Source: Pseudomonadota bacterium (lineage in GTDB: Bacteria; Pseudomonadota; Alphaproteobacteria; Rickettsiales; SXRF01). Taken from it: a DNA stretch of 12,928 bases. The stretch covers positions 1 through 12,928 of the forward strand of contig JAGWLJ010000013.1 in NCBI GenBank assembly GCA_028873275.1, given 5' to 3'. Numbering within the stretch: position 1 is the stretch's first letter; each line of letters opens with the position of its first letter. Below are positions 1 through 5,850 of the stretch, one piece after another. Position numbers and translations under genes: made by a program. The notes under the pieces are model-generated. The model was not told the origin of the DNA, did not search any database, and saw nothing but the letters and a program-made list of their open reading frames with translations.

Positions 1-1134
1 GCCCCAGGTATTGAAATACTGCACCGTCGGCGTCCAGGTGTTGTCGTAGCTGTACGACACGTCGGCTCGGAAGGTGTTGAGAGAATCCGACAGATTGGTG
101 CCGTTAGACACGTGGCTGTGGGTGAGATCCAGATTCTCATGGATATAAATGCTGTGCGCCGAGATGACGTTCCTGTCGTCCTTCAGCCATTGATACGTGC
201 CGTCCAGCGCCATGTCAGTAATATGATCAGTGGAAGTGGCCGTATGGTCGTCGCCGGGGATGACGTTGGCGGAAAGCCCAAGCGTGCCGATCTCGAAATA
301 ATTCTTGTCGATCTCATGCTGCACGGCCAGTCGCCAGTAAGGGATGAGCCCCTGGTACTGGTTGGCGCCGCTGGTCGGCGTCTGGCCGGTCATGGCCAGC
401 CCGTGGTAGCTCAGGCCTTTATAGGCGTCGAGCTCGGCATACACCCAGTCGTTCCACATCACATAGGCGCCGGCGCCGAGAGTGGTCTGAGACAACGCGC
501 CGTCCAGCAGCGTGGAGGCAGCGGGGCTGGCGGCCACCTTGGAGGAATCGAAGGGGAAGCCCCAGACCGGCGTGGAATTCCATAGATCCTGCACCGTCGG
601 AGAATCGTTCACTGTGATGCCGGCGATATAATCGGTGCCGAATACCCTGCCTTCGTGAATATGGCGGACATCGCCGTTATCAAGATGCAGCTGGCCGGTG
701 ACGCCGTCATAAGAGCCTTCGATATAAGCGCCGGTAGTGGAGTTGACGCGGCCGGCATACCAGAAGGAGGCTTCGTCCAGCGCGAAGTTGTTATTGCTGC
801 TGGAGCCATAGAACCGGTCATAGGGAGCCGGCGTCTGGTTCTGCGTCGTATGCGTGAACGAATTCCTTATATATAGGGCAAGCGGCACACCGTGCGATTT
901 CTTTTCGTCATCAACGGCCGTATAACCATAGAGCTTGAAGTCGCGCCCGAACGGCTTTAGCTGCGGGCCGAAAGCACCTACATGGCAGGCGGAGCAGGGC
1001 TGATCGGTCTGGATGGCGAAGGTGGGGAGAGCGTGCGCCTGATGCATCGATAATGCATGGATAATGACGCCTGCGAGCAGCGTAATGACATGATTGCGCA
1101 CTGAAACGCTCCAATCACCCGCACGATACCCCAT
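1..1134 (-). CDS. Fused monoheme cytochrome c-porin (Cyc2-like), 3' end cut by the window edge
   Basis: Seen: 378 codons are open from ATG at 1134 down to base 1, with no stop, so the C-terminus is missing. A strong Shine-Dalgarno (AAGGGAG, 1141-1147) lies 6 nt upstream and fixes the start. Residues 1-35 form a signal peptide ending in AHA. PTFAIQT (37-43), the heme motif CSACH (47-51) and FGRDFKLYGY (62-71) follow. The rest is rich in Tyr, Trp, Asn, Gly and Thr in alternating patterns (for example WVYAELDAYKG), as in outer-membrane beta strands. There is only one CXXCH. Known: Cyc2 proteins, the outer-membrane iron oxidases of acidophilic and neutrophilic iron oxidisers, join an N-terminal monoheme cytochrome to a porin, with a similar Pro-Phe-Ala...Gln-Thr...CXXCH...Phe-Gly-Arg...Gly-Tyr pattern. 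Inference: this is a member or relative of that fold, acting in electron transfer across the outer membrane. The substrate cannot be told. It could instead belong to a broader uncharacterised cytochrome-porin family. Confidence 0.8.
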   Translation of the reverse strand, partial: MGYRAGDWSVSVRNHVITLLAGVIIHALSMHQAHALPTFAIQTDQPCSACHVGAFGPQLKPFGRDFKLYGYTAVDDEKKSHGVPLALYIRNSFTHTTQNQTPAPYDRFYGSSSNNNFALDEASFWYAGRVNSTTGAYIEGSYDGVTGQLHLDNGDVRHIHEGRVFGTDYIAGITVNDSPTVQDLWNSTPVWGFPFDSSKVAASPAASTLLDGALSQTTLGAGAYVMWNDWVYAELDAYKGLSYHGLAMTGQTPTSGANQYQGLIPYWRLAVQHEIDKNYFEIGTLGLSANVIPGDDHTATSTDHITDMALDGTYQWLKDDRNVISAHSIYIHENLDLTHSHVSNGTNLSDSLNTFRADVSYSYDNTWTPTVQYFNTWG

Positions 1135-1140
1135 GATAAT

Positions 1141-1147
1141 CTCCCTT
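1141..1147 (-). promoter_or_regulatory. Ribosome binding site of the cytochrome-porin gene
   Basis: Read on the minus strand the bases are AAGGGAG, followed by a 6-nt spacer (ATTATC) and ATG at 1134. It is a strong site and selects this start over any internal Met codon. Confidence 0.8.
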
Positions 1148-1246
1148 GTTGGCGAAATGAACATTCATCCGTAATAAATTTCTCATAAAAAATATTCTTC
1201 CTGCGACGAAGTCCAGATTTTTGCAACTGATAAGGCGAGAAGATTG

Positions 1247-1260
1247 TCGATAGTGATCGA
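1247..1260. promoter_or_regulatory. FNR/FixK-like palindrome (candidate operator)
   Basis: The bases TCGAT-AGTG-ATCGA form a perfect 5-bp inverted repeat with a 4-bp spacer, about 113 bp upstream of the cytochrome-porin start. The FNR/FixK consensus is TTGAT-N4-ATCAA, so this differs at one symmetric position in each arm. The geometry is right for that regulator family. No well-placed -10 box was found, so this is only a candidate. Confidence 0.3.
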
Positions 1261-1339
1261 ACTGCAACAATCTGCTTAATATGTAGCATATTAGTACACT
1301 GCTGTAGTCAGGTATTAAGGCGGGCATTTATATCTTGAG

Positions 1340-1371
1340 GAGAATCGCCTGAGGATTTCCTCATCATTCTC
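1340..1371. repeat. Nested inverted repeat (hairpin)
   Basis: An inner palindrome, TGAGGA-TT-TCCTCA (1350-1363), is enclosed by a second pair, GAGAAT (1340-1345) and ATTCTC (1366-1371), with a small asymmetric internal loop. No T run follows on either strand, so it is not a standard intrinsic terminator. It could be an operator or an RNA structure in a leader. Confidence 0.45.
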
Positions 1372-1526
1372 GCGAGATGTGCATTACCCCTTCCCTGCCA
1401 ACGCCTTTGCACTTAGCATGGATGCGGAATTACCCTTGCGGCGAAAACGTGAAAAGTCACACAATGTCACACCGCCCGAGCGGTTATTTTAAAAGGCGGG
1501 ATTGATATATAAGGAAAATACGTCGC

Positions 1527-1650
1527 GTAACGATCCTTTACGCAGCGAAAACGCTTCTGAACCGTTTCGAAACGCATCCGAAACGCTGCGAAACGCATCC
1601 GAACGCGTCCGAATCGATGAGAAACGACGCGAAACGCAGCGATACGTGAT
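1527..1650. repeat. Helically phased tandem array of degenerate GAAACGC units
   Basis: About 12 units start at 1527, 1537, 1547, 1559, 1569, 1580, 1590, 1601, 1611, 1621, 1631 and 1641. Intervals are 10, 10, 12, 10, 11, 10, 11, 10, 10, 10 and 10 bp, a mean of about 10.4. Examples are GAAACGCATCC, GAAACGCTGC, GAACGCGTCC, GAAACGACGC and GAAACGCAGC; the first two units are the least similar. A 15-bp stretch is repeated exactly (1568-1582 and 1589-1603). The array stops at the FYDLN_acid stop codon and so lies in the likely 3' untranslated part of that gene. The spacing matches the B-DNA helical repeat, which would put each A-run on the same face and may bend the DNA or align protein contacts. 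A decayed minisatellite is the simpler alternative. Confidence 0.75.
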
Positions 1651-2159
1651 TATTTCTTGCCCTTCTTCGCCGGTTTTGCCGCCGGCTTGGCTTTTTTTGT
1701 CTTGGCGCGCTTGGAGGCGTCTTCTTCCTCTTCCGATTCGCCGTCCTCGCTCTCGATTTCATCGATCAGCGTATCATCGGCCGCTTCCGGCGCGATAATC
1801 TCGGCTTCGGCTTCCTCGCCGCCGGCCGGTTCCTCTACCTCGATCTCCTCAAGCGCGTCAATATCCTCTATTTCTTCCAGTTCTTCTAAAGGCTTATCGG
1901 TGTCTAGCGTTTCGACGTCCTCGAAGGCGTCGAGATCGATATCCTCGATGGCCTTAACCGGCTTCTTGGGCTTCGCTTTGATCTCGGCCTGTGGCTTGGC
2001 GGGCGCGGCCGCTTTTCCGCGGCGACGGGTTTTGACCGGAGCGGTGGTATCGTGCGCGTGGCCGCATTTGGGACAGGTGGCAGGATTTTTGCCCAGATCG
2101 TAAAAATGCGCGCTGCAGCGCGGGCAGCTGCGCTTGGCTCCCAAATTCACTTTTGACAT
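1650..2159 (-). CDS. TIGR02300 / FYDLN_acid family protein with zinc-knuckle N-terminus
   Basis: The product has 169 residues and unknown function. Seen: the N-terminus MSKVNLGAKR leads into CPRC (Cys12, Cys15), FYDLG (19-23) and CPKC (Cys29, Cys32), which together look like a zinc ribbon. The remaining two thirds are low complexity: a Lys/Arg/Ala stretch (about 43-65), a long Asp/Glu-rich segment (about 68-148) and a basic Lys/Ala tail. Known: the family is named for the FYDLN motif and the acidic C-terminus and is common in alphaproteobacteria. The start at 2159 matches the usual family N-terminus. An upstream in-frame ATG at 2174 would add MVSHS, with an AGGGA about 14 nt ahead. Neither start has an ideal ribosome site. 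The gene is divergent from grpE and is followed by the phased repeat array. Confidence 0.88.
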   Translation of the reverse strand: MSKVNLGAKRSCPRCSAHFYDLGKNPATCPKCGHAHDTTAPVKTRRRGKAAAPAKPQAEIKAKPKKPVKAIEDIDLDAFEDVETLDTDKPLEELEEIEDIDALEEIEVEEPAGGEEAEAEIIAPEAADDTLIDEIESEDGESEEEEDASKRAKTKKAKPAAKPAKKGKK

Positions 2160-2257
2160 TGAATGGCTTACCATGCTTGTATGCGTCCCTGTAAGTTGCA
2201 ACCGCCTGACCGAGCTATTAATAAGATAGGGATTTTTTTGCAAGATAAATCTGTCTA

Positions 2258-2282
2258 TTGAAAAAACGCGCCGCCGCCCCAT
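2258..2282 (+). promoter_or_regulatory. Sigma-32 (RpoH) type heat-shock promoter of grpE
   Basis: TTGAAA (2258-2263) is followed after 13 bp by CCCCAT (2277-2282). The E. coli sigma-32 consensus is CTTGAAA, a spacer of 11-16 bp, then CCCCATNT. A transcript starting around 2290 would have a leader of roughly 27 nt before the grpE ATG. No CIRCE inverted repeat (the HrcA operator) is present. A heat-shock promoter is exactly what grpE would be expected to have, which supports the call. Confidence 0.75.
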
Positions 2283-2304
2283 CATTACTGCGACCGCGAG
2301 AAAC

Positions 2305-2310
2305 GAGGAG
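2305..2310 (+). promoter_or_regulatory. Ribosome binding site of grpE
   Basis: GAGGAG followed by a 6-nt spacer before ATG at 2317. It is strong and sets the start. Confidence 0.8.
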
Positions 2311-2316
2311 CACGAC

Positions 2317-2910
2317 ATGAAAAAATCAACGGAATCCGCTGAAAATCCAATCGATCCCGTGGATGCGGACATCCCGCTTCCCGCCGAGGCGTCGAAGGAA
2401 AATCAATTGCAGGAAGAAATCGACCGGCTGACCGAAGAGAGCGCCCGGATGCGTGACCAGTGGATGCGCGCCGTCGCCGAAACGGAGAACGTCCGCAAGC
2501 GCGGCCAGCGCGAACAGGAGGAAACGGCCAAATACGCCGTCACTAACTTCGCGCGCGACATGGTGAGCGTGCTGGAAAACCTCAAGCGCGCCTCCGAAAG
2601 CATTCCCGCCGATGCGCGCGCCGGCAACGAGCTGCTTAAAACACTGGGCGAAGGCGTCGATCTTACACTGCAGGAACTGCTTGCGATCTTCAATCGGCAC
2701 GGCATCGAGCGGCTCGATCCCATCAACCAGAAATTCGATCATAATTTCCACCAGGCCGTGGCGCAGATCGAACGCGGCGACGTGCCGCCGGGCACGGTGA
2801 TTCAGGTCATGCAGGCCGGCTATACGCTCAACGGCCGGCTGCTGCGCCCTGCCATGGTCGCGGTCTCCAAACAGGCCGACGCCCCGAAAAAAGTTGATGA
2901 GACGGCGTAA
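2317..2910 (+). CDS. grpE: Nucleotide exchange factor GrpE
   Basis: GrpE is the cytoplasmic co-chaperone that releases ADP from DnaK (Hsp70) so that substrate cycling continues during protein folding and heat stress. The 197-residue length is normal. Seen: a variable acidic N-terminus (1-27); a long charged helix fit for the dimeric coiled coil (about 28-105, including ETENVRKR); and a C-terminal beta domain (about 131-186) with the conserved DPINQKFDHNFHQA and GYTLNGRLLRPAMV stretches. It has a strong ribosome site and a sigma-32 type promoter. It heads a long plus-strand gene run, with ftsX 18 bp downstream. The usual alphaproteobacterial partner hrcA is not present on either side here. Confidence 0.96.
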   Translation: MKKSTESAENPIDPVDADIPLPAEASKENQLQEEIDRLTEESARMRDQWMRAVAETENVRKRGQREQEETAKYAVTNFARDMVSVLENLKRASESIPADARAGNELLKTLGEGVDLTLQELLAIFNRHGIERLDPINQKFDHNFHQAVAQIERGDVPPGTVIQVMQAGYTLNGRLLRPAMVAVSKQADAPKKVDETA

Positions 2911-2928
2911 TCTTATTACTGTCGGCGC

Positions 2929-3798
2929 ATGAAACGCTCCGACATTCCCTTCGCCGCCGACGACGCCCATGCTTTCCTGCCGTGGGTGGTCGGCATCATG
3001 GCGTTCCTGGCAACGCTTCTGCTCTGCCTCGGGCTCACCATGGGCGGCTGGATCGTCGACCGCCATGAAACCTATTCTTCCAGCTTCACCGTCAACATTC
3101 CCGATACGGGCGACGCCTCGCCGGACAAGATCACTCGCGTCCATGACGCGCTGCAAAAACTTCCCGGCGTCGCCGCCATCGCGCAGGTCAGCGATGGCAA
3201 ACTACGGGAAATGCTCAAGCCCTGGATGGGCGGCGGCGCGTCGCTCGAAAACCTGCCGCTGCCTGTAGTATTCGACGTCACGCTGACTAGGGGCGCCGCC
3301 GTCGATTACAACGCGCTCCAGCAAAGCCTCTCCGCCATCGCGCCGGGCACGGAGATCGACGCGCATGAACGCTGGATCGCCAGCTTCTCCAGCTTCTCCG
3401 CCGCCGCCCAGCTGATGCTGCTCATGCTTTCCGCCTTCATCCTCGGCGGGCTGGTGCTGATGATCGCCTTTACCTCGCGCGCGGCGCTCAAGCTGCATGC
3501 CAAAACCGTTCAGCTGCTGCATGCCATCGGCGCCGAGGACGGCTACATCGCCGGCCAGTTCCAGCGCGAAGCATTCCTGCTGACGCTGCGCGGCGCCGGC
3601 CCCGGCTGCCTGCTCGCCGTGCTGCTGTACTGGGCGGCACATAATTATATGGCGTTGCTCCTCTCCTCGCTGCTGCCGGCGCTCAGCGTCAACCTGCGCC
3701 ACCTGTCGCTGATCGTGGTGATGCCGCTGTTGTGCGGCGCAGTGGCGTGGCTCACCTCGCTGGTGTCGGTGCATAAACAGCTGCGGCAGATGCTGTGA
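2929..3798 (+). CDS. ftsX: Cell division permease-like protein FtsX
   Basis: FtsX is the inner-membrane partner of the ATPase FtsE. The complex controls periplasmic peptidoglycan hydrolases at the division site. The product has 289 residues. Seen: a short cytoplasmic N-terminus; TM1 at about 17-41; a periplasmic domain (about 45-155); TM2 at about 158-181; a cytoplasmic stretch with LLHAIGAEDGYIAGQFQREA, the part conserved in FtsX and related permeases and thought to face the ATPase; TM3 at about 222-246; and TM4 at about 258-280. The upstream ribosome site is weak and translation may depend on grpE, 18 bp upstream. Oddity: ftsE, which normally lies immediately upstream, is absent and grpE takes its place. 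FtsX without a visible FtsE means the ATPase is encoded elsewhere or lost. Confidence 0.88.
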   Translation: MKRSDIPFAADDAHAFLPWVVGIMAFLATLLLCLGLTMGGWIVDRHETYSSSFTVNIPDTGDASPDKITRVHDALQKLPGVAAIAQVSDGKLREMLKPWMGGGASLENLPLPVVFDVTLTRGAAVDYNALQQSLSAIAPGTEIDAHERWIASFSSFSAAAQLMLLMLSAFILGGLVLMIAFTSRAALKLHAKTVQLLHAIGAEDGYIAGQFQREAFLLTLRGAGPGCLLAVLLYWAAHNYMALLLSSLLPALSVNLRHLSLIVVMPLLCGAVAWLTSLVSVHKQLRQML

Positions 3799-4403
3799 AC
3801 GGAACGATCAATAAAATTTTCCTCTGCTTTATTCTTTGCCTGTGCCTGTGGCTGGGCGGACTGGCCTGGTTCGTGGCGCAGATTCCGACGCAGCCCATGG
3901 CAGCCGAGCAGCAGGCCGACGCCATCGTCGTCCTCACCGGCGGCAGCCTGCGGCTGGAATACGGACTGACGCTGCTGGCCGACGGCAAGGGAAAAAAGCT
4001 GTTCGTCAGCGGCGTCGGCGAGGACATCAGCACGCAGGCGCTGCTTAAGACCGCGCCGCCCGGCATCAGCCAGACACTGGCGGGGCGGACGCAGGACATC
4101 GCGCTCGGCCACCGCGCCGTCAACACCATCGGCAACGCCACGGAAACGGCACGCTGGCTTAAGAAGCACGATTACCGCAGCATCCTGCTGGTCACCGCCA
4201 ATTACCACATGCCGCGCAGCCTGGAGGAATTCGGGGAGGTAACGGACGGCGTCGCTATCATTCCGGCGCCGGTGTTCCCGGATAATTTTACCCTGACCGA
4301 CTGGTGGTCGCATACGGAAAGCCGCATCCTGCTGCTTTCCGAGTATCATAAATTCCTGGCGGCGAAGCTGCGCCACTGGCTGCTCTTCGCGACGCGGCGA
4401 TGA
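3795..4403 (+). CDS. YdcF/SanA-like DUF218 family membrane-anchored protein
   Basis: The product has 202 residues and starts at GTG 3795, overlapping the ftsX stop by 4 bases, so translational coupling is likely. Seen: one N-terminal membrane helix (about 7-27), then the DUF218 core. The core begins with ADAIVVLTGGS, continues with KKLFVSGVG, and carries the family signature NTIGNATETARWL followed by LLVTANYHMPRS. Known: DUF218 proteins (YdcF, SanA, ElyC) are linked to envelope integrity; ElyC affects peptidoglycan and lipid-carrier metabolism, and the biochemical reaction is not settled. The ftsX-DUF218-plsC order is one I recall from other alphaproteobacteria, where ftsE precedes it. The context suggests a cell-envelope role. 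Confidence 0.87.
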   Translation: MNGTINKIFLCFILCLCLWLGGLAWFVAQIPTQPMAAEQQADAIVVLTGGSLRLEYGLTLLADGKGKKLFVSGVGEDISTQALLKTAPPGISQTLAGRTQDIALGHRAVNTIGNATETARWLKKHDYRSILLVTANYHMPRSLEEFGEVTDGVAIIPAPVFPDNFTLTDWWSHTESRILLLSEYHKFLAAKLRHWLLFATRR

Positions 4404-5176
4404 TGATTTTCCTACGCTCGCTGCTGTTCAACCTGTGCTTCTTCGCCTGGGCGCTGCTCTCCTCCATGATGTTCGCGCCGCTGTTCATCCTCTCGGCCAG
4501 GGCGGCGCAGCATGCCGGAGCGCCGTGGGCACGGAGCAGCCTGTGGCTGGCGCGCGTCATTCTCGGCATCCGGCATGAGCTGCGCGGACGGGAGTACCTG
4601 GCTGACGGGCCGTTCATCTACGCCTGCAAGCATCAATCGGCATGGGAAACTATCATTTTCCTGACGCTGTTCCAGCGCCCCGCCTATATCCTCAAGCGTG
4701 AGTTGCTGCGCCTCCCTTTCTGGGGATGGTATCTGTGGCGCATGAAAATGATCGCCATCGACCGCAGCGCCGGCGGCAGCAGCATCAAACATATGCTGAG
4801 GCAGGCAAAGGAAGCGCTGGCCGATCAGCGCCCCATCGTCATTTTTCCCGAGGGCACGCGCAAGGCGCCGGGCGCGCCGCCCGCCTATCATCCCGGCATA
4901 CTGGCCCTCTACAGCCAGATGAACGTGCCGGTAATCCCGATAGCGCTCAACTCCGGCCTGTTCTGGGGCAAGAATGCTTTCTTCAAGCGCCCCGGCACCA
5001 TCGTCATCGAGTTCCTGCCGCCCATCGCCCCGGGGCTCGACAAGCGGGAATTCATGCAGCGCCTGCAGGCCGACATAGAAACCGCTTCACAAAGGCTGTT
5101 GGAAGAAGGTAGAAAAAACCATCAGGAGAATCCATGCGCCCATCCGGACGAAAACCAGACGAACTTCGCAGGCTGA
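4400..5176 (+). CDS. plsC: 1-acyl-sn-glycerol-3-phosphate acyltransferase (PlsC)
   Basis: PlsC transfers an acyl chain to lysophosphatidic acid to make phosphatidic acid, the precursor of membrane phospholipids, at the inner membrane. The product has 258 residues. Seen: a hydrophobic N-terminal anchor (about 1-35); the catalytic block KHQSAWE (His78, Glu83), a variant of the HX4D motif that is common in alphaproteobacterial PlsC; RAMKMI-like block III around IAIDR; and the substrate-binding block FPEGTR (149-154). The ATG overlaps the preceding stop by 4 bases (ATGA). The 3' end runs 43 bases into rph, and the C-terminal tail after about residue 235 is polar and not conserved in character. 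Other lysophospholipid acyltransferases share these motifs, so exact substrate preference is inferred. Confidence 0.93.
   Translation: MMIFLRSLLFNLCFFAWALLSSMMFAPLFILSARAAQHAGAPWARSSLWLARVILGIRHELRGREYLADGPFIYACKHQSAWETIIFLTLFQRPAYILKRELLRLPFWGWYLWRMKMIAIDRSAGGSSIKHMLRQAKEALADQRPIVIFPEGTRKAPGAPPAYHPGILALYSQMNVPVIPIALNSGLFWGKNAFFKRPGTIVIEFLPPIAPGLDKREFMQRLQADIETASQRLLEEGRKNHQENPCAHPDENQTNFAG
5124..5128 (+). promoter_or_regulatory. Ribosome binding site of rph inside the plsC coding sequence
   Basis: AGGAG with a 5-nt spacer before ATG at 5134. It lies within the 3' end of plsC and confirms the rph start and the 43-base overlap. Confidence 0.8.
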
Positions 5177-5850
5177 AGCTGACACCCGCCGTCAGCCGCC
5201 ATGCTGAAGGCTCCTGCCTCATCGAATGCGGCTTCACCAAGGTAATGTGCACGGCAACCGTGGAAACGGGCGTTCCACCCTTCCTGCGTAACACCGGAAA
5301 AGGCTGGGTCACCGCCGAATACGGTATGCTGCCGCGCGCCACGGGCAGCCGCGTGCCGCGTGAAGCCGCCAAGGGAAAGCAATCCGGCCGCACGCAGGAA
5401 ATCCAGCGGCTGATCGGGCGCTCGCTGCGCTCAGTGGTCGATCTCCGGCTGCTGGGCGAGCGGCAGATCGTCATCGACTGCGACGTGCTGGAGGCCGACG
5501 GCGGCACGCGTACCGCCGCCATCACCGGCAGCTATGTGGCGCTGAGCCTTGCCATCCAGTCGATGCTTAAAAACGGCACGCTGCGCGTATCGCCCATCAC
5601 CGGCCATGTGGCGGCGGTATCCTGCGGCATCTTCAAGGGCACGCCCGTGCTCGACCTCGATTACGACGAGGACAGCAGCGCCGCCATGGACGCCAATTTC
5701 GTGCTGACCGAGGACGGCCGCATCATCGAAATCCAATGCACCGCCGAGGAATCTCCGGTGGCCGAAAGCGAATTTCGCTCGCTGCTGAAGCTCGCCCGCA
5801 AAGGCATCCGCAAGCTGGCCGCCGCGCAAAAGAAAGCCATCGGCGCATGA
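5134..5850 (+). CDS. rph: Ribonuclease PH
   Basis: RNase PH is a phosphate-dependent 3'-5' exoribonuclease that trims tRNA 3' ends and acts as a hexamer in the cytoplasm. The 238-residue length is typical. Seen: the N-terminus [23 protein letters not shown] (23-33); Arg86 in the [16 protein letters not shown] block; the phosphate-binding [10 protein letters not shown] (Gly124-Thr125-Arg126); and the metal/catalytic DLDYDED...MD region (174-186). Oddity: near the C-terminus the usual QGTAEG-PF block reads QCTAEESPV (201-209), an unusual variation near the end of the second catalytic half. Catalytic residues are kept, so the enzyme is probably active. The start overlaps plsC and has its own ribosome site; the stop overlaps rdgB. 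The rph-rdgB pair near grpE is common in alphaproteobacteria. Confidence 0.96.
   Translation: MRPSGRKPDELRRLKLTPAVSRHAEGSCLIECGFTKVMCTATVETGVPPFLRNTGKGWVTAEYGMLPRATGSRVPREAAKGKQSGRTQEIQRLIGRSLRSVVDLRLLGERQIVIDCDVLEADGGTRTAAITGSYVALSLAIQSMLKNGTLRVSPITGHVAAVSCGIFKGTPVLDLDYDEDSSAAMDANFVLTEDGRIIEIQCTAEESPVAESEFRSLLKLARKGIRKLAAAQKKAIGA

Larger units (their letters stand above)
1135..1649. other. Intergenic region of about 515 bp without a convincing gene
   Basis: This stretch separates two minus-strand genes. Short open frames here have no Shine-Dalgarno or recognisable protein content. It is more AT-rich than its surroundings between about 1141 and 1330. It holds a TCGAT-N4-ATCGA palindrome (1247-1260), a nested hairpin (1340-1371), a GTCACAC direct repeat (1456-1462 and 1466-1472) and the phased repeat array (from about 1527). 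I find no confident -35/-10 pair for the cytochrome-porin gene and no hairpin followed by a T run. Confidence 0.7.

Noticed and set aside
112..876. Plus-strand open frames of 157 and 73 codons
   Set aside because: They lie antisense to the cytochrome-porin gene, which has a signal peptide, heme motif, ribosome site and barrel-like composition. The plus-strand products have no recognisable content.
1472..1499. CCGCC...GGCGG pair as a terminator
   Set aside because: The loop is about 18 bases and no T run follows on either strand, so it does not meet the pattern of an intrinsic terminator.
1527..1650. The repeat array as a CRISPR
   Set aside because: Units are 10-11 bp, directly adjacent and without spacers. 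CRISPR repeats are longer and separated by unique spacers.
1502..1798. Plus-strand frame with a heptad-like repeat (SENASEP, RNASETL, RNASERV)
   Set aside because: The protein repeat follows from two 10-11 bp DNA units making 21 bp. It would need a TTG start without a good ribosome site, loses the repeat where the units become 10 bp, and runs antisense into the FYDLN_acid gene.
1657..2103. Plus-strand Ser-rich 148-codon frame
   Set aside because: It is the antisense reading of the Asp/Glu-rich FYDLN_acid tail, where GAG/GAT codons read as Ser-type codons on the other strand.
2175..2260. Sigma-70 promoter for the FYDLN_acid gene (TTGCAA, 17 bp, TAATAG on the minus strand)
   Set aside because: Spacing is right but the -10 box matches the consensus at only about half of its positions, too weak to list as a feature.
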